Positions 44,700 to 53,373 of a stretch of DNA of 64,000 nt are shown here, in pieces. Under the pieces are notes generated by a model. It made no database searches. It worked only from the letters and a program-made list of their open reading frames with translations, and was not told the origin of the DNA. A program made the translations under genes and the position numbers. How positions within the stretch are numbered: the first letter of the stretch is position 1; every line of letters starts with the position of its first letter. The stretch is taken from assembly GCA_963765295.1 (NCBI GenBank), contig CAVXVO010000003.1, positions 124,001-188,000 on the forward strand, in the 5' to 3' direction. This stretch comes from PALSA-612 sp963765295 (GTDB taxonomy: Bacteria > Actinomycetota > Thermoleophilia > Gaiellales > Gaiellaceae).

Positions 44700-45686
44700 T
44701 CAGTACCCGATGTGGATGTGGTTGTAGTGGTCTGGGAGCGCGAAGGACGGCCCGCCCAGGTTCATCAGCGAGATCACCTGCAGCGGCTCGACCGAGGCCG
44801 GCAGCGCGAGGATCTGCTGGATCGCCTTCTCGGTGACGCTCCCGGAGCCCTGGTGGTCGAGGATGGGAGTGCCGCCCACGGAGCTGATGTCGACCGCGCG
44901 GCCGTAGATGTGCGCCGAGACGACACCGGGTCGCCCGTGGACGTACAGCGAGTGGCCCGTGATCAGGCACGAGACGCCGACCGAACCGTTCGCCTGCGCG
45001 AGGTACTCGATGATCGCGAGCACGCGGACGTCGAGCTTGCCGGAAGTCACGTCGCCGCGACCTGCGGGATAGATGCTCACGCGCGAGTCGTTCAGCACCT
45101 GCTGCTGGAGTTGGTCGCGGGAGGCGTCGAGGCCGGTCAGGATCGTCTGGGTGCCGAGTGCCTGCAGGTAGTTGTCGAGCGCGATCGCGCGCTCGCCCGG
45201 CTGCACCACCGGCTGCTTCGGAGCAGCGGCGGCAACGGGGGTCACGGGGATATCGGTCGAGCCGGTTCGGCGTGCGGTGATTCCGGCGAGCTCGAGGCGG
45301 CGGAGCAGATGGAGCCTCGTGGCCTGCGCCTGCTTCGCGGCCTGGGCATGCTCCTGGGCGGCGACGGCGGGGTCGACGAGCGGAGCGCGGGCGTCGTCCG
45401 GCCGGAGCGCGAGCCCGGCGCCGGCGAGAACGAGTGCGGCCAGGCCGCCGGCGAGCGCGAGACGCAACGGCCGGCGGAGGCGCGGGCGAGCCGTGACGAC
45501 CGGCTCCGCCACGGGCTCGGAGAGCTCGAACGGGGTCTCGACGAGCGGCTCGATCACCGGCGCCCTCACGGCGGCGGCGGGCTCGGGCCTGCTGCGGGCG
45601 ACCGACCACCCGACGACGAAAGCTCCGACGAGCAGGACGTGGCGCGGTCGCACGAGGGGTGTCACCGGGTGCGTCGCAACCGCCAT
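44700..45686 (-). CDS. Membrane-anchored protein with peptidase M15-like C-terminal domain
   Basis: A 328-residue protein. One membrane helix (LRLALAGGLAALVLAGAGLAL, about residue 75) separates a short N-terminal part from an external part with a coiled coil (AAQEHAQAAKQAQATRLHLL). The C-terminal about 110 residues contain VSAHIYGRAVDISSVG and end in PDHYNHIHIGY: the SxHxxGxAxD and HxH arrangement of zinc D-Ala-D-Ala peptidases (M15/VanY-like). Peptidoglycan trimming at the pilus site is an inference. It lies between the pilin genes and the DUF192 gene. Confidence 0.65.
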   Translation of the reverse strand: MAVATHPVTPLVRPRHVLLVGAFVVGWSVARSRPEPAAAVRAPVIEPLVETPFELSEPVAEPVVTARPRLRRPLRLALAGGLAALVLAGAGLALRPDDARAPLVDPAVAAQEHAQAAKQAQATRLHLLRRLELAGITARRTGSTDIPVTPVAAAAPKQPVVQPGERAIALDNYLQALGTQTILTGLDASRDQLQQQVLNDSRVSIYPAGRGDVTSGKLDVRVLAIIEYLAQANGSVGVSCLITGHSLYVHGRPGVVSAHIYGRAVDISSVGGTPILDHQGSGSVTEKAIQQILALPASVEPLQVISLMNLGGPSFALPDHYNHIHIGY

Positions 45687-45720
45687 ACGGTTCTCATCGA
45701 ACGTCCTCCCGGTCGCCCCC

Positions 45721-45739
45721 TCCCCCTAATGGGGGATGG
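45721..45739. promoter_or_regulatory. Palindrome TCCCCC-N4-GGGGGA followed by TGG
   Basis: TCCCCC-TAAT-GGGGGATGG lies 35 bases upstream of the M15-like gene start. A second copy with a different four-base centre is at 46458-46476. Between them lie the two Flp pilin genes. It is a candidate operator, or a hairpin at the end of the pilin transcript. Confidence 0.55.
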
Positions 45740-45767
45740 CGGCCCAACCGGCTTCGACGGAGCTCGA

Positions 45768-45935
45768 CTAGAAGACAGTGATGACGGTGTTCATCGCCTC
45801 GGCGACGCCGCCGGCGAGGACGGTGAACACGCCGACGACAGCCAGGGTGATCACGCCCAGGATCACCGCGTACTCGGCGAAGACCTGTCCGTCGGGTCTT
45901 TCCAGAAGCCAGATGTGGGACTTGATGACGTACAC
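45768..45935 (-). CDS. Flp-type pilin, second copy
   Basis: A 55-residue pilin. After a short leader (MYVIKSHIWLLERPDG) the Flp motif GQVFAEYAVILGVI appears, with probable cleavage after the Gly by a TadV-type peptidase, then one hydrophobic helix (TLAVVGVFTVLAGGV). It is clearly a paralogue of the next pilin (LGVITLAVVGVFT in common). GTG at 45935 is preceded by AGGAAGGGAAGTGAC. The missing Thr-Met of the usual GQTMAEY may change processing. It lies downstream of the first pilin on the same strand. Confidence 0.78.
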   Translation of the reverse strand: MYVIKSHIWLLERPDGQVFAEYAVILGVITLAVVGVFTVLAGGVAEAMNTVITVF

Positions 45936-46082
45936 GTCACTTCCCTTCCTGCCGCCACTACCGCTCTGCGGCGCCGGCTCCTGGCCGTCGAGGGTGCGGA
46001 AGCAGATCCCTCGGCGAAAGTTCTGTTCGGTACGGCGCTCACGCCCGGCCCGCGCGTCTCGCGGGGGCCGAGCGTCAATGCC

Positions 46083-46259
46083 TTAGATGCGGCTCGTGAT
46101 GGTGCTGATGGCACCGGAGACACCGCCGGCGAGGGCGGTGAACACGCCGACGACGGCGAGGGTGATCACACCCAGCACGACGGCGTACTCGGCCATCGTC
46201 TGACCCTCCTGGCGCTTGCGCGCCCACTTGATCAGGTCGAGACAGTCGGAGAACGTCAT
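46083..46259 (-). CDS. Flp-type pilin, first copy
   Basis: A 58-residue type IVb pilin that should form the Tad pilus. The leader MTFSDCLDLIKWARKRQEG is followed by the classic GQTMAEYAVVLGVI, with the Glu at position +5 and Tyr at +6 of the mature pilin, and the helix TLAVVGVFTALAGGV. ATG at 46259 has GGAGGTGA upstream. The 5' region carries a tandem 25-bp repeat. It is divergent from the Tad machinery genes. Confidence 0.85.
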   Translation of the reverse strand: MTFSDCLDLIKWARKRQEGQTMAEYAVVLGVITLAVVGVFTALAGGVSGAISTITSRI

Positions 46260-46293
46260 TTCCTTGGTCACCTCCTCTCGGCGGTCGCACTGC

Positions 46294-46343
46294 TTGGCTG
46301 CACGACTTTCACTGACCGTTGGCTGCACGACTTTCACTGACCG
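46294..46343 (-). repeat. Perfect tandem duplication of 25 bp in the pilin 5' region
   Basis: Bases 46294-46318 and 46319-46343 are identical, each starting TTGGCTGCACGACTTTCACT and ending GACCG. The proximal edge is 34 bases before the pilin ATG, so the copies lie in the promoter or 5' leader of the pilin gene. They may be two adjacent regulator sites or a slippage duplication. Confidence 0.9.
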
Positions 46344-46369
46344 AAATCGTCTGGAGCCCAGGGTTGCTC

Positions 46370-46388
46370 GATCCCCGAACGAGGGATC
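46370..46388. promoter_or_regulatory. Inverted repeat GATCCC-N7-GGGATC
   Basis: GATCCC and GGGATC flank CGAACGA. It resembles the TCCCCC-N4-GGGGGA palindromes with a wider spacer and sits between the divergent pilin and TadE genes. Confidence 0.35.
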
Positions 46389-46457
46389 CGGACGGCGTCA
46401 CGATCCGCCGGCAGGGCCGTTCGACCCCGGGCGCCCCGCCGCGCTCGAGTCGTCAGA

Positions 46458-46476
46458 TCCCCCCGTCGGGGGATGG
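46458..46476. promoter_or_regulatory. Palindrome TCCCCC-N4-GGGGGA followed by TGG, second copy
   Basis: TCCCCC-CGTC-GGGGGATGG lies 68 bases upstream of the TadE ATG. Both arms and the trailing ATGG match the copy at 45721-45739, while the four central bases differ, as expected of a dimeric protein's operator. Confidence 0.55.
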
Positions 46477-46544
46477 TCCCGTTGCCTTCGACGCGCGATC
46501 AGAACAGACAGAGGCGCGAATGGCGCGCCCGGACGATCACCCAA

Positions 46545-46946
46545 ATGAGAATGCCACGGATCAGACTCCGATCGCAGCGGGGCCAGTCGATGGCCGAGTT
46601 CGCCATCGTCGCCCCTGTCCTCCTGCTCGTCCTGATGGGGATCATGCAGCTCGGAGTCGTCTACAACAACTGGGTGACGCTGACGGACGCCGCCCGCGCC
46701 GGCGCGCGAAAGGCCGCCGTCTGTCGGACCGGCTGCACACCTGACGCCACGACTGCGACGGTCAACGCGGTCAAGAACTCCGCTTCCGACTTGAACCTCG
46801 CGAACCTCGGCGTGACGGTCACGTCGACCTGGGTGCAGGGGGCGGACGCCACGGTCGCGGCGACCTACCCGTGGTCGATCAACGTGATGGGCGTCGTCGT
46901 CGCCTCGGGGTCGATGAGCGCCACGACGACGGAACGGGTCGAGTAA
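46545..46946 (+). CDS. TadE-like pseudopilin
   Basis: A 133-residue protein. RSQRGQSMAEFAIVAPVLLLVLMGIMQLGVVYNN is the TadE signature: a prepilin-like cleavage Gly before QSMAEF and one N-terminal helix. The mature domain has a CRTGC pair that may form a disulphide. TadE-class proteins are minor pilins or assembly factors. ATG at 46545 is chosen; an in-frame ATG at 46551 is also possible. It opens the plus-strand Tad operon and is 121 bases before cpaB. Confidence 0.85.
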   Translation: MRMPRIRLRSQRGQSMAEFAIVAPVLLLVLMGIMQLGVVYNNWVTLTDAARAGARKAAVCRTGCTPDATTATVNAVKNSASDLNLANLGVTVTSTWVQGADATVAATYPWSINVMGVVVASGSMSATTTERVE

Positions 46947-47067
46947 CCACGCCCTGTCGGAGGTCGGCGCAGGGTCCCTCTCAAGGCCGCGCCCCACTCC
47001 GCCGATACAGGGCGTCGGAGGCGCCGAGCCTCTTCGAGGAATCTGACGACGAAGGAAGGCTGAATCG

Positions 47068-47874
47068 ATGACCTATCGGATGCGGAACATCCTGATCGCC
47101 GTCGCGCTCGCCGGCTTCGCTGCGCTTCTCGTGACGTTCTACGTCTCCAACTACAAGAGCAGCGTCCAGCATCAGTCGGCGACGGTCACGGTTCCGGTCG
47201 CGGCGCACGACATCCCCGTGAGCACCCTGGGAGCGACCGTCGTGGCGAAGGGCTGGTTGACGACTCGCCAGATCCCGCGCAGCGCAGTCGTGCCGGGTGC
47301 GATCTCGAGCCCCGACCAGATCAAGTCGCTCGTCGCGACACAGCCCACGTACGCAGGCGAGCAGATCACCGCCGCCCGCTTCGGGCCGATCGCCGAGACC
47401 GGCCTCGCCGGCCAGATCACCGGTACCCAGCGTGCCGTGCAGATCGCCGGCAACTCGAACCAGGTTCTCGCCGGGATTCTGCAACCGGGTGACCTGGTCG
47501 ACTTCGCGGGTGTGAACACCGTGCACTTCAGCGGCAACGGGACCACCGGCGTCTCCGGCAGCGATCTCACGTTCAGCCGCATCATCGTTCGTGACCTGAA
47601 GGTCATCCAGGTCCAGGCCGCCTCGACAGGAGGAAAGATCGGAGGCGGCAGCGGCACGTCGACCCAGAGCGCCGTCATGCTCCGGGTCACCGACTCCCAG
47701 TCGCAGAAGCTCCTGCTGGCTTACGCCAAGGGGGATTACTGGACGCTCGAATTGCGCCCTGGCGTCAAGGCCCAGGACAGCGCGAACGGCGTCGAGACCG
47801 CGGCGTCGCTCCTCGTGGACGGCATCAACCGTTCCGTGATCAACGCCATCTTCGCCATCGCCGGAGGTAAGTGA
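47068..47874 (+). CDS. cpaB: Flp pilus assembly protein CpaB (RcpC)
   Basis: A 268-residue protein with one N-terminal membrane helix (NILIAVALAGFAALLVTFYV), then an SAF-type domain (ATVTVPVAAHDIPVSTLGATVV) and a C-terminal RcpC domain (AVQIAGNSNQVLAGILQPGDLVDFAG). In diderms it works with the secretin; here it probably organises the pilus channel on the cell-wall side. A GAAGGAAGG precedes the ATG. The stop overlaps cpaE's start region (TGATG). Confidence 0.88.
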   Translation: MTYRMRNILIAVALAGFAALLVTFYVSNYKSSVQHQSATVTVPVAAHDIPVSTLGATVVAKGWLTTRQIPRSAVVPGAISSPDQIKSLVATQPTYAGEQITAARFGPIAETGLAGQITGTQRAVQIAGNSNQVLAGILQPGDLVDFAGVNTVHFSGNGTTGVSGSDLTFSRIIVRDLKVIQVQAASTGGKIGGGSGTSTQSAVMLRVTDSQSQKLLLAYAKGDYWTLELRPGVKAQDSANGVETAASLLVDGINRSVINAIFAIAGGK

Positions 47875-49085
47875 TGAGTGACAACGGCAACAGCGCACCT
47901 CTGCGGATCTACATCACCGGCTCGTGCGAAGGACTGGCGGAGATCGCCGACGCCCTTCGCATCCACGGTGGCATCGAGCTCGTCGGAATGACCGAGGAGG
48001 TGCCGGAGGCGGCTTCGGCCCTGACCGGCGGTCACCTCGACGCCGTCATCCACGCGACCCGCGGGGGAGAGTTCCCGGGAGACGCGTACTCGGCGGTCCG
48101 CGAGTACACCCGCGCACCGGTGATCCTGCTCTGCTCCGGCGAGTGCTCCGGGATCCTGGCGGAGGCGCTCGACGCCGAGGTCGCGGACGTCATCCCGCTG
48201 CCTCAGCTGACGGAGAACATCGTCTTCGCGATCCGGAAGGCGTGCCAGACCGAGAGGCGCTCGTCCAACGCGTCCAGCCACATGGGCAAGGTCGCGACCG
48301 TGTTCTCGCCCAAGGGCGGGATCGGCAAGACGGTCGTCTCCACGAACCTCGCCGCCACGTTCGCGAAGTACCACAAGAACCGTGTGCTGCTCCTCGACCT
48401 CGACCTGCAGTTCGGGGACGCGGCGATCATGCTGGGAATCGAGCCCGAGAAGACGATCTACGACCTCGTCGTCGCCCCGGGCGAGCTGGACTCGGAGAAG
48501 CTGGCCGGCTACACGACGGCGCATCCGTGCGGACTCGACGTCCTGCCGGCGCCGATTCGCCCGGAGGACGCCGAGCTCGTGACCGAGGGGAAGCTGGCCC
48601 GCCTGCTCGAGGTGGCCCGGGCCTCCTACGACACGATCATCGTCGACACGTCGCCCTTCTTCCACGGGCCGATGCTGGCGACGCTCGACCGCACCGACGT
48701 CCTGCTCCTGCTCTGCGGTCTCGACATCCCGACGATCAAGAACGTCCGGCTCGGGCTCCAGACCCTCGAGCTGCTCTCGTACCCGCCGGAGCGGATCCGC
48801 GTGATCCTGAACCGTGCGAACACGAACGTGGGGCTGAAGCGGAGCGAGGTCGAGGACACGCTGCGCACCAAGGTCTTCGTCGAGCTCCCGAGCGACCGCG
48901 CCGTGCCGATGGCCGTCAACCGCGGCAAGCCGGTGGCGCTCGCCGACCCTGGCTGCGAGTTCTCGAAGGCGATCCGCGAACTGGCCGACTCGATCGCCGG
49001 CGTCAAGGGCTCGAAGGCGAAGGTCAAGAATGAGACGAAGGTCAAGGAGCCCCGTAAGTCGCTCGTGTCCAGGCTGAGGTCGTAG
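47874..49085 (+). CDS. cpaE: CpaE/TadZ-like localisation ATPase
   Basis: A 403-residue protein. The first about 125 residues form a receiver-like domain without a clear phospho-acceptor (RIYITGSCEGLAEIADALRIHGGIELVGM). The C-terminal MinD/ParA ATPase has the deviant Walker A in VFSPKGGIGKTVVSTNLA (about residues 143-160) and LLLDLDLQFGDAAIML. It should position the Tad machinery in the cell. ATG at 47874 with GGAGGTAA before it is favoured over an overlapping GTG at 47871. Confidence 0.88.
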   Translation: MSDNGNSAPLRIYITGSCEGLAEIADALRIHGGIELVGMTEEVPEAASALTGGHLDAVIHATRGGEFPGDAYSAVREYTRAPVILLCSGECSGILAEALDAEVADVIPLPQLTENIVFAIRKACQTERRSSNASSHMGKVATVFSPKGGIGKTVVSTNLAATFAKYHKNRVLLLDLDLQFGDAAIMLGIEPEKTIYDLVVAPGELDSEKLAGYTTAHPCGLDVLPAPIRPEDAELVTEGKLARLLEVARASYDTIIVDTSPFFHGPMLATLDRTDVLLLLCGLDIPTIKNVRLGLQTLELLSYPPERIRVILNRANTNVGLKRSEVEDTLRTKVFVELPSDRAVPMAVNRGKPVALADPGCEFSKAIRELADSIAGVKGSKAKVKNETKVKEPRKSLVSRLRS

Positions 49086-49089
49086 CGAC

Positions 49090-50572
49090 ATGGGTCTCCA
49101 GGACCGTCTGAAGGTCGGCGCCGAACAGCAGCAACAGCAGCAGCAGAACGGCAGCTCCTACGAGGACGGCGAGCGTCACAGCCCGACGGCGTCGACGCAG
49201 CAGCTGCGCGCCCGGGAGGGTGACCGGCGGGCCGATCCGTACGCCGAGCTGAAGACGCGGATCCACCACGCGTGCATCGCGCGTCTCGGGCCCGAGCTGT
49301 TCGCGAGCGACGGTTCCGGTGACATCGCCGACCGCGTGCTGCGGGCGGTCATGGAGCAGCTCGCCCTCGACCGGACGCCGCTCACGCGCGACGAGCGCCG
49401 CAAGCTCGTCCGCGAGATCGCCGACGACATCCTCGGTTACGGGCCACTCGAGCCCTTCCTCCGCGACGAGGCCGTGACGGAAGTCATGGTCAACGGGCCG
49501 AGCCAGGTCTACATCGAGCGCTCGGGCAAGCTCGAGCTCACGAACACGTCGTTCCTGGACGACGCCCATCTGCTGCGGATCATCGACAAGATCGTGTCGC
49601 CGATCGGCCGCCGCATCGACGAGTCGTCGCCGATGGTCGACGCGCGCCTCCCCGACGGGAGCCGTGTCAACGCGATCATCCCGCCGCTCGCGCTGCGCGG
49701 GCCGACGCTGACGATCCGGAAGTTCTCGCGCGACCCGTACACGATGGACGACCTGATCACCTTCGGGACGGTGACGCCGCGGGCCGCGCACTTCCTGTCC
49801 GCCTGCGTCCGCGGCAAGCTCAACATCCTCATCTCGGGCGGTACCGGCTCCGGTAAGACGACCACGCTCAACGCCGTCTCCGCGTTCATCCCGAACGACG
49901 AGCGCATCGTCACGATCGAGGACGCGGCCGAGCTCCAGCTCCAGCAGGAGCACGTCATCCCGCTCGAGTCCCGCCCGCCCAACATCGAGGGCCAGGGCGA
50001 GATCCGCATCCGCGAGCTCGTTCGCAACTCTCTGCGTATGCGCCCCGACCGGATCATCGTCGGCGAGGTCCGCGGTCGCCGAGACGCTGGACATGCTCCA
50101 GGCCATGAACACGGGTCACGAAGGCTCGCTGACGACGGTCCATGCGAACACGCCTCGCGATGCGCTGTCGCGGCTCGAGACGCTCGTGCTGACCGCCGGC
50201 GTCGATCTGCCGCTGCGCGCGATCCGCGAGCAGATCGCAGCCGCGTTCGACCTGATCATCCAGATCTCGCGACTCGTCGACGGCTCGCGCCGCGTCACCC
50301 ACATCACCGAGGCGCTGCGCATGGAGGGCGAGACGATCACATTGCAGGACGTCTTCGTCGCCAGGCCGCCGGACGAGGCCGCCGCGCAGGGGACGAAAGC
50401 CCTCCGCCTGCTGGGCCCGCTCCAGTGCACCGGCCTCAAGCCGCACTTCCTCGACAAGATGGCCACGAACGGCGTCGTGCTGCCCGCGGCCTTCTTCGAG
50501 AACGAGGAGGAAGACCAGAACGGTCACGGGGGCTTCGCCACCGCCAACTTCGGCCGGGGCTTCCGCCGGTGA
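49090..50572 (+). CDS. tadA: TadA/CpaF secretion ATPase, frame-broken
   Basis: A Tad pilus hexameric ATPase of about 493 residues. A poly-Gln run (residues 13-19) precedes the N-terminal domain; then ILGYGPLEPFLRDEAVTEVMVNG, the Walker A loop ISGGTGSGKTTTLNAV (about residue 247) and RPDRIIVGEVRG. At about 50078 the frame breaks. Removing one base continues with ETLDMLQAMNTGHEGSLTTVHANTPRDALSRLE, which restores the family's Walker B and His-box region to the end at 50572. Both halves are well conserved, so the gene is probably intact in life. The VWA-TadB gene begins in the stop (GTGA). Confidence 0.88.
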
Positions 50573-52423
50573 GGCGGCACCTGATCGTCGCCTTCGCGGC
50601 GCTCTGCCTGCTCGCGCCGGCGGCCGCAGTCGCCGGGATCCACGCCCGTCCTCCGGACACGACGGACTATCCGCGCCTTCGCGTGACGGTCGTCACGGAT
50701 CGACCGTCGACGAAGTCACCCGTCCTGTCCGAGAACGGAAGGCCGGTCGCAGACGCCACCGCCGTCAACTTCGGGAGCTCGAAGAGCGTCGTACTGGCCA
50801 TCGACCGGTCGCAGTCGATGAAAGGCAAGCCGCTCGCGACCGCCGTCGCGGCCGCCCGCGTGTTCGTCGATCACAAGCCTCCTTCCGACGAGATTGCCGT
50901 CTCGACGTTTGCCAGCGAAGCGATCGTGCCGACGCCGTTCTCGACCAGCACGACCGATACGGACGTTGCGCTCCGCTCGATCGCAGTCGACGCGACGCAA
51001 GGGACGAGGATGTACGACGCACTCGTCCAGGACATCGCCGCCCTGAAGCAGGAGACGCTGCCGGGCAAGGTGATCATCGTCGTCACGGACGGAAACGAGA
51101 CGTCGAGCAGCGCCAACCTTGACGACGTGATCGCGGCAGCCCGTAAGGCACACGTCTCGGTCTACGCGATCGCCATCGAGAGCAGGCTCTTCGCGCCGGA
51201 CCAGCTCAAGAAGCTGGCCGCTGGAACCGGCGGCCACTACTACGCCGCCGCCTCGCCCGACTACCTGCGCCAGATCTACTCGAGCATCGCGGACGAGCTC
51301 CGGCGCACGTGGCAGGTCGAGTACCTGACCTCGGCTCGCCCGGGAGACAAGATCGCCCTCACCGCATCGGTCCCGGGCCAGGGCACCACATCCGCTTCGG
51401 CCGTGATCTCGGGGCAGGACGCGATCGAGCCGTCGAAGGGCGCCGCTGCCGAAGTCCGCGTTCAGCGGCATGGGCACGTTCGTGCTGGCAGCGATCGTCG
51501 CGCTGCTCGTGCTGCTCGCGATCCGGTTCGTGTTTCGGAAGAGCAAGACCGAGGAGATGCGCCGCCGGATCCAGCCCCACATCGCGCAGGAGCAGGAGAA
51601 GGTCAAGCGCAAGCGCGAGCGGCCCGGCCTCGTTCGCGGCCTGTTCCTGTCGACCGAGCACGTACTCGGCAAGTCGAAGCAGTGGTCGTCGCTCGCACGG
51701 TTGCTCGAGCGTGGCGACGTCCCGCTGAAGACGGTCGAGTTCGCCTACGTGATCCTCGGCTGCGGCCTGGCCCTGGGCTTCCTCATGTCCGTGATGGGCC
51801 TGGGCACGATCTTCCTGCTGGGCGCGTTCCTGCTCGGAGCATCGCTGCCGATCGCCTATGTCTGGCGCAAGGGCAAGAAGCGTCTGATGGCGTTCGACGA
51901 GCAGCTTCCGGACCTGTTGATGGCCGTCGCGGCCTCGCTCAAGGCCGGGCACAGCTTCAAGCAGGGCATCCAGACGCTGGTCGAGGAGGCGCAGGACCCG
52001 GCCAAGAAGGAGTTCCAGCGCGTCCTCGCCGAGGCGAGCCTCGGCCGCCCGATCGACGCTGCGATGGCCGATATGGCCGAGCGGCTCGGCTCGAAGAACT
52101 TCGCCTTCATCGTCACCGCCGTGACGATCCAGAACCAGGTCGGCGGCTCGCTCGCCGGGCTCTTCGACATGGTTGCCGACACCGTTCGCCAGCGTCAGCT
52201 GTTCTCGCGGAAGATCAAGGCTCTGACGGCGATGGGTCGCGCGTCCGCCTACGTGCTGATCGCGCTACCGATCTTCCTGGCCATGCTCCTGACGGCCATC
52301 AACCACAAGTACATGGCCCCGCTGTTCTTCACCTCGGCGGGTCACTGGCTGATCATCATCGGACTCATTTCGATGGCGATCGGATCCGTCATCCTCCAGA
52401 AGATCGTGAGCTTCAAGGGGTAA
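50569..52423 (+). CDS. Fusion of secreted VWA domain and TadB (T2SSF) inner-membrane protein, frame-broken
   Basis: About 618 residues. A signal sequence (HLIVAFAALCLLAPAAAVAG) is followed by a von Willebrand A domain of about 200 residues with the MIDAS motif DRSQS (about 79) and VVTDGNETSSS, so this part should be outside. After a frame break near 51451 (one base to remove), GTFVLAAIVALLVLLAIRFVF crosses the membrane and leads into TadB: a cytoplasmic GspF domain (FDEQLPDLLMAVAASLKAGHSFKQGIQ) and C-terminal helices. The break falls in the linker, so two genes (VWA protein, then TadB from ATG 51470) remain possible, but no stop or ribosome site separates them. Confidence 0.78.
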
Positions 52424-52426
52424 AAA

Positions 52427-53346
52427 ATGATCCTGCTCGTCCTCGCAGTCATCTGTCTTTGCGGTCGCCGTCTACATGATCGGTCAGCTGATCACCCTGC
52501 CCGCCCAGGAGCGGCAGCGCTTCATCAAGCACGTCGCCGATTACGGCAACGAGCGCAAGCGGCAGATCCTCGACATCACGGAGGAGAGCCTGAAGGTCCG
52601 CATCGTGACGCCGGTCGTCGAGCGCTTCGCGAAGCTCGTCCTGCGGATCAACCCGAAGACGACCACCGACGGTGTCGCCTATCGCCTCGTCTCGGCCGGC
52701 GTCAGCCGCAGGATCTCCCCGACGACCTTCCTGGCGCTCAAGGGCATCTTGCCGATCGCTTTCGGGCTGTTCGGCCTCCTGGTCGCGGCGTCGATGAGCC
52801 CGCTGATGACGTTCGCCTTGGTCGTCGGCTTCGGCGCACTCGGCTTCATCGGTCCCGACTACGTCATCAACTCCAAGATCAAGAGCCGGCAGGAGCGGAT
52901 TCGGGCACAGCTCCCGGATGCCCTCGACCTCCTCGCCGTCAGCGTCGAAGCGGGTCTCGGGTTCGACAGCGCCGTCAACAAGCTGATCGACAGCCTCGAA
53001 GGACCGCTGATCGACGAGTTCAACCTGACGCTGTCCGAGATCCGTGTCGGGGAGGCGCGGACGGAGGCGCTCCGCAAGCTCGCCGAGCGCGCCGGGGTCA
53101 CCGAGCTCTCGGCCTTCACGCGGGCGCTGATCCAGGCGGACACGCTCGGGATCTCGCTCGGAAAGATCCTGCGTGTGCAGGCGGCGGACGCTCGCGAACG
53201 GCGTCAGCTGATGGCGGAGGAGCGAGCAATGAAGGCGCCGATCAAGATGCTCTTCCCGACGGTGATCTTCATCTTCCCGTCGATGTTCATCGTCACCATC
53301 GGTCCCGGCATTCCTGTCGCTCACCGGCCTGTTCAGCGGGAAGTGA
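52427..53346 (+). CDS. tadC: TadC-like T2SSF inner-membrane protein, frame-broken twice
   Basis: About 305 residues. The first helix (MILLVLAVI) is separated by a one-base break near 52456 from AVAVYMIGQLITLPAQERQRF. The GspF domain has QLPDALDLLAVSVEAGLGFDSAVNKLI (about residues 163-190) and RALIQADTLGISLGKILRVQA. A second one-base break near 53310 hides the usual C-terminus, SLTGLFSGK and TGA at 53344-53346. TadB and TadC form the membrane platform over TadA. It follows TadB by three bases. Confidence 0.83.
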
Positions 53347-53373
53347 GCGCCGGGGCGACCCGGCTTTGACGAT

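Noticed and set aside
46370..46388. Inverted repeat as the terminal repeat of an insertion sequence
   Set aside because: No transposase gene or target duplication is nearby.
49126..49146. CAG/CAA run as a disease-like microsatellite of interest
   Set aside because: It only encodes seven glutamines near the variable TadA N-terminus; such short runs are common.
49090..52479. A 1129-codon frame joining TadA to the VWA domain
   Set aside because: After 50078 the frame gives Arg/His/Ala-rich nonsense while the TadA C-terminus continues in another frame to its own stop.
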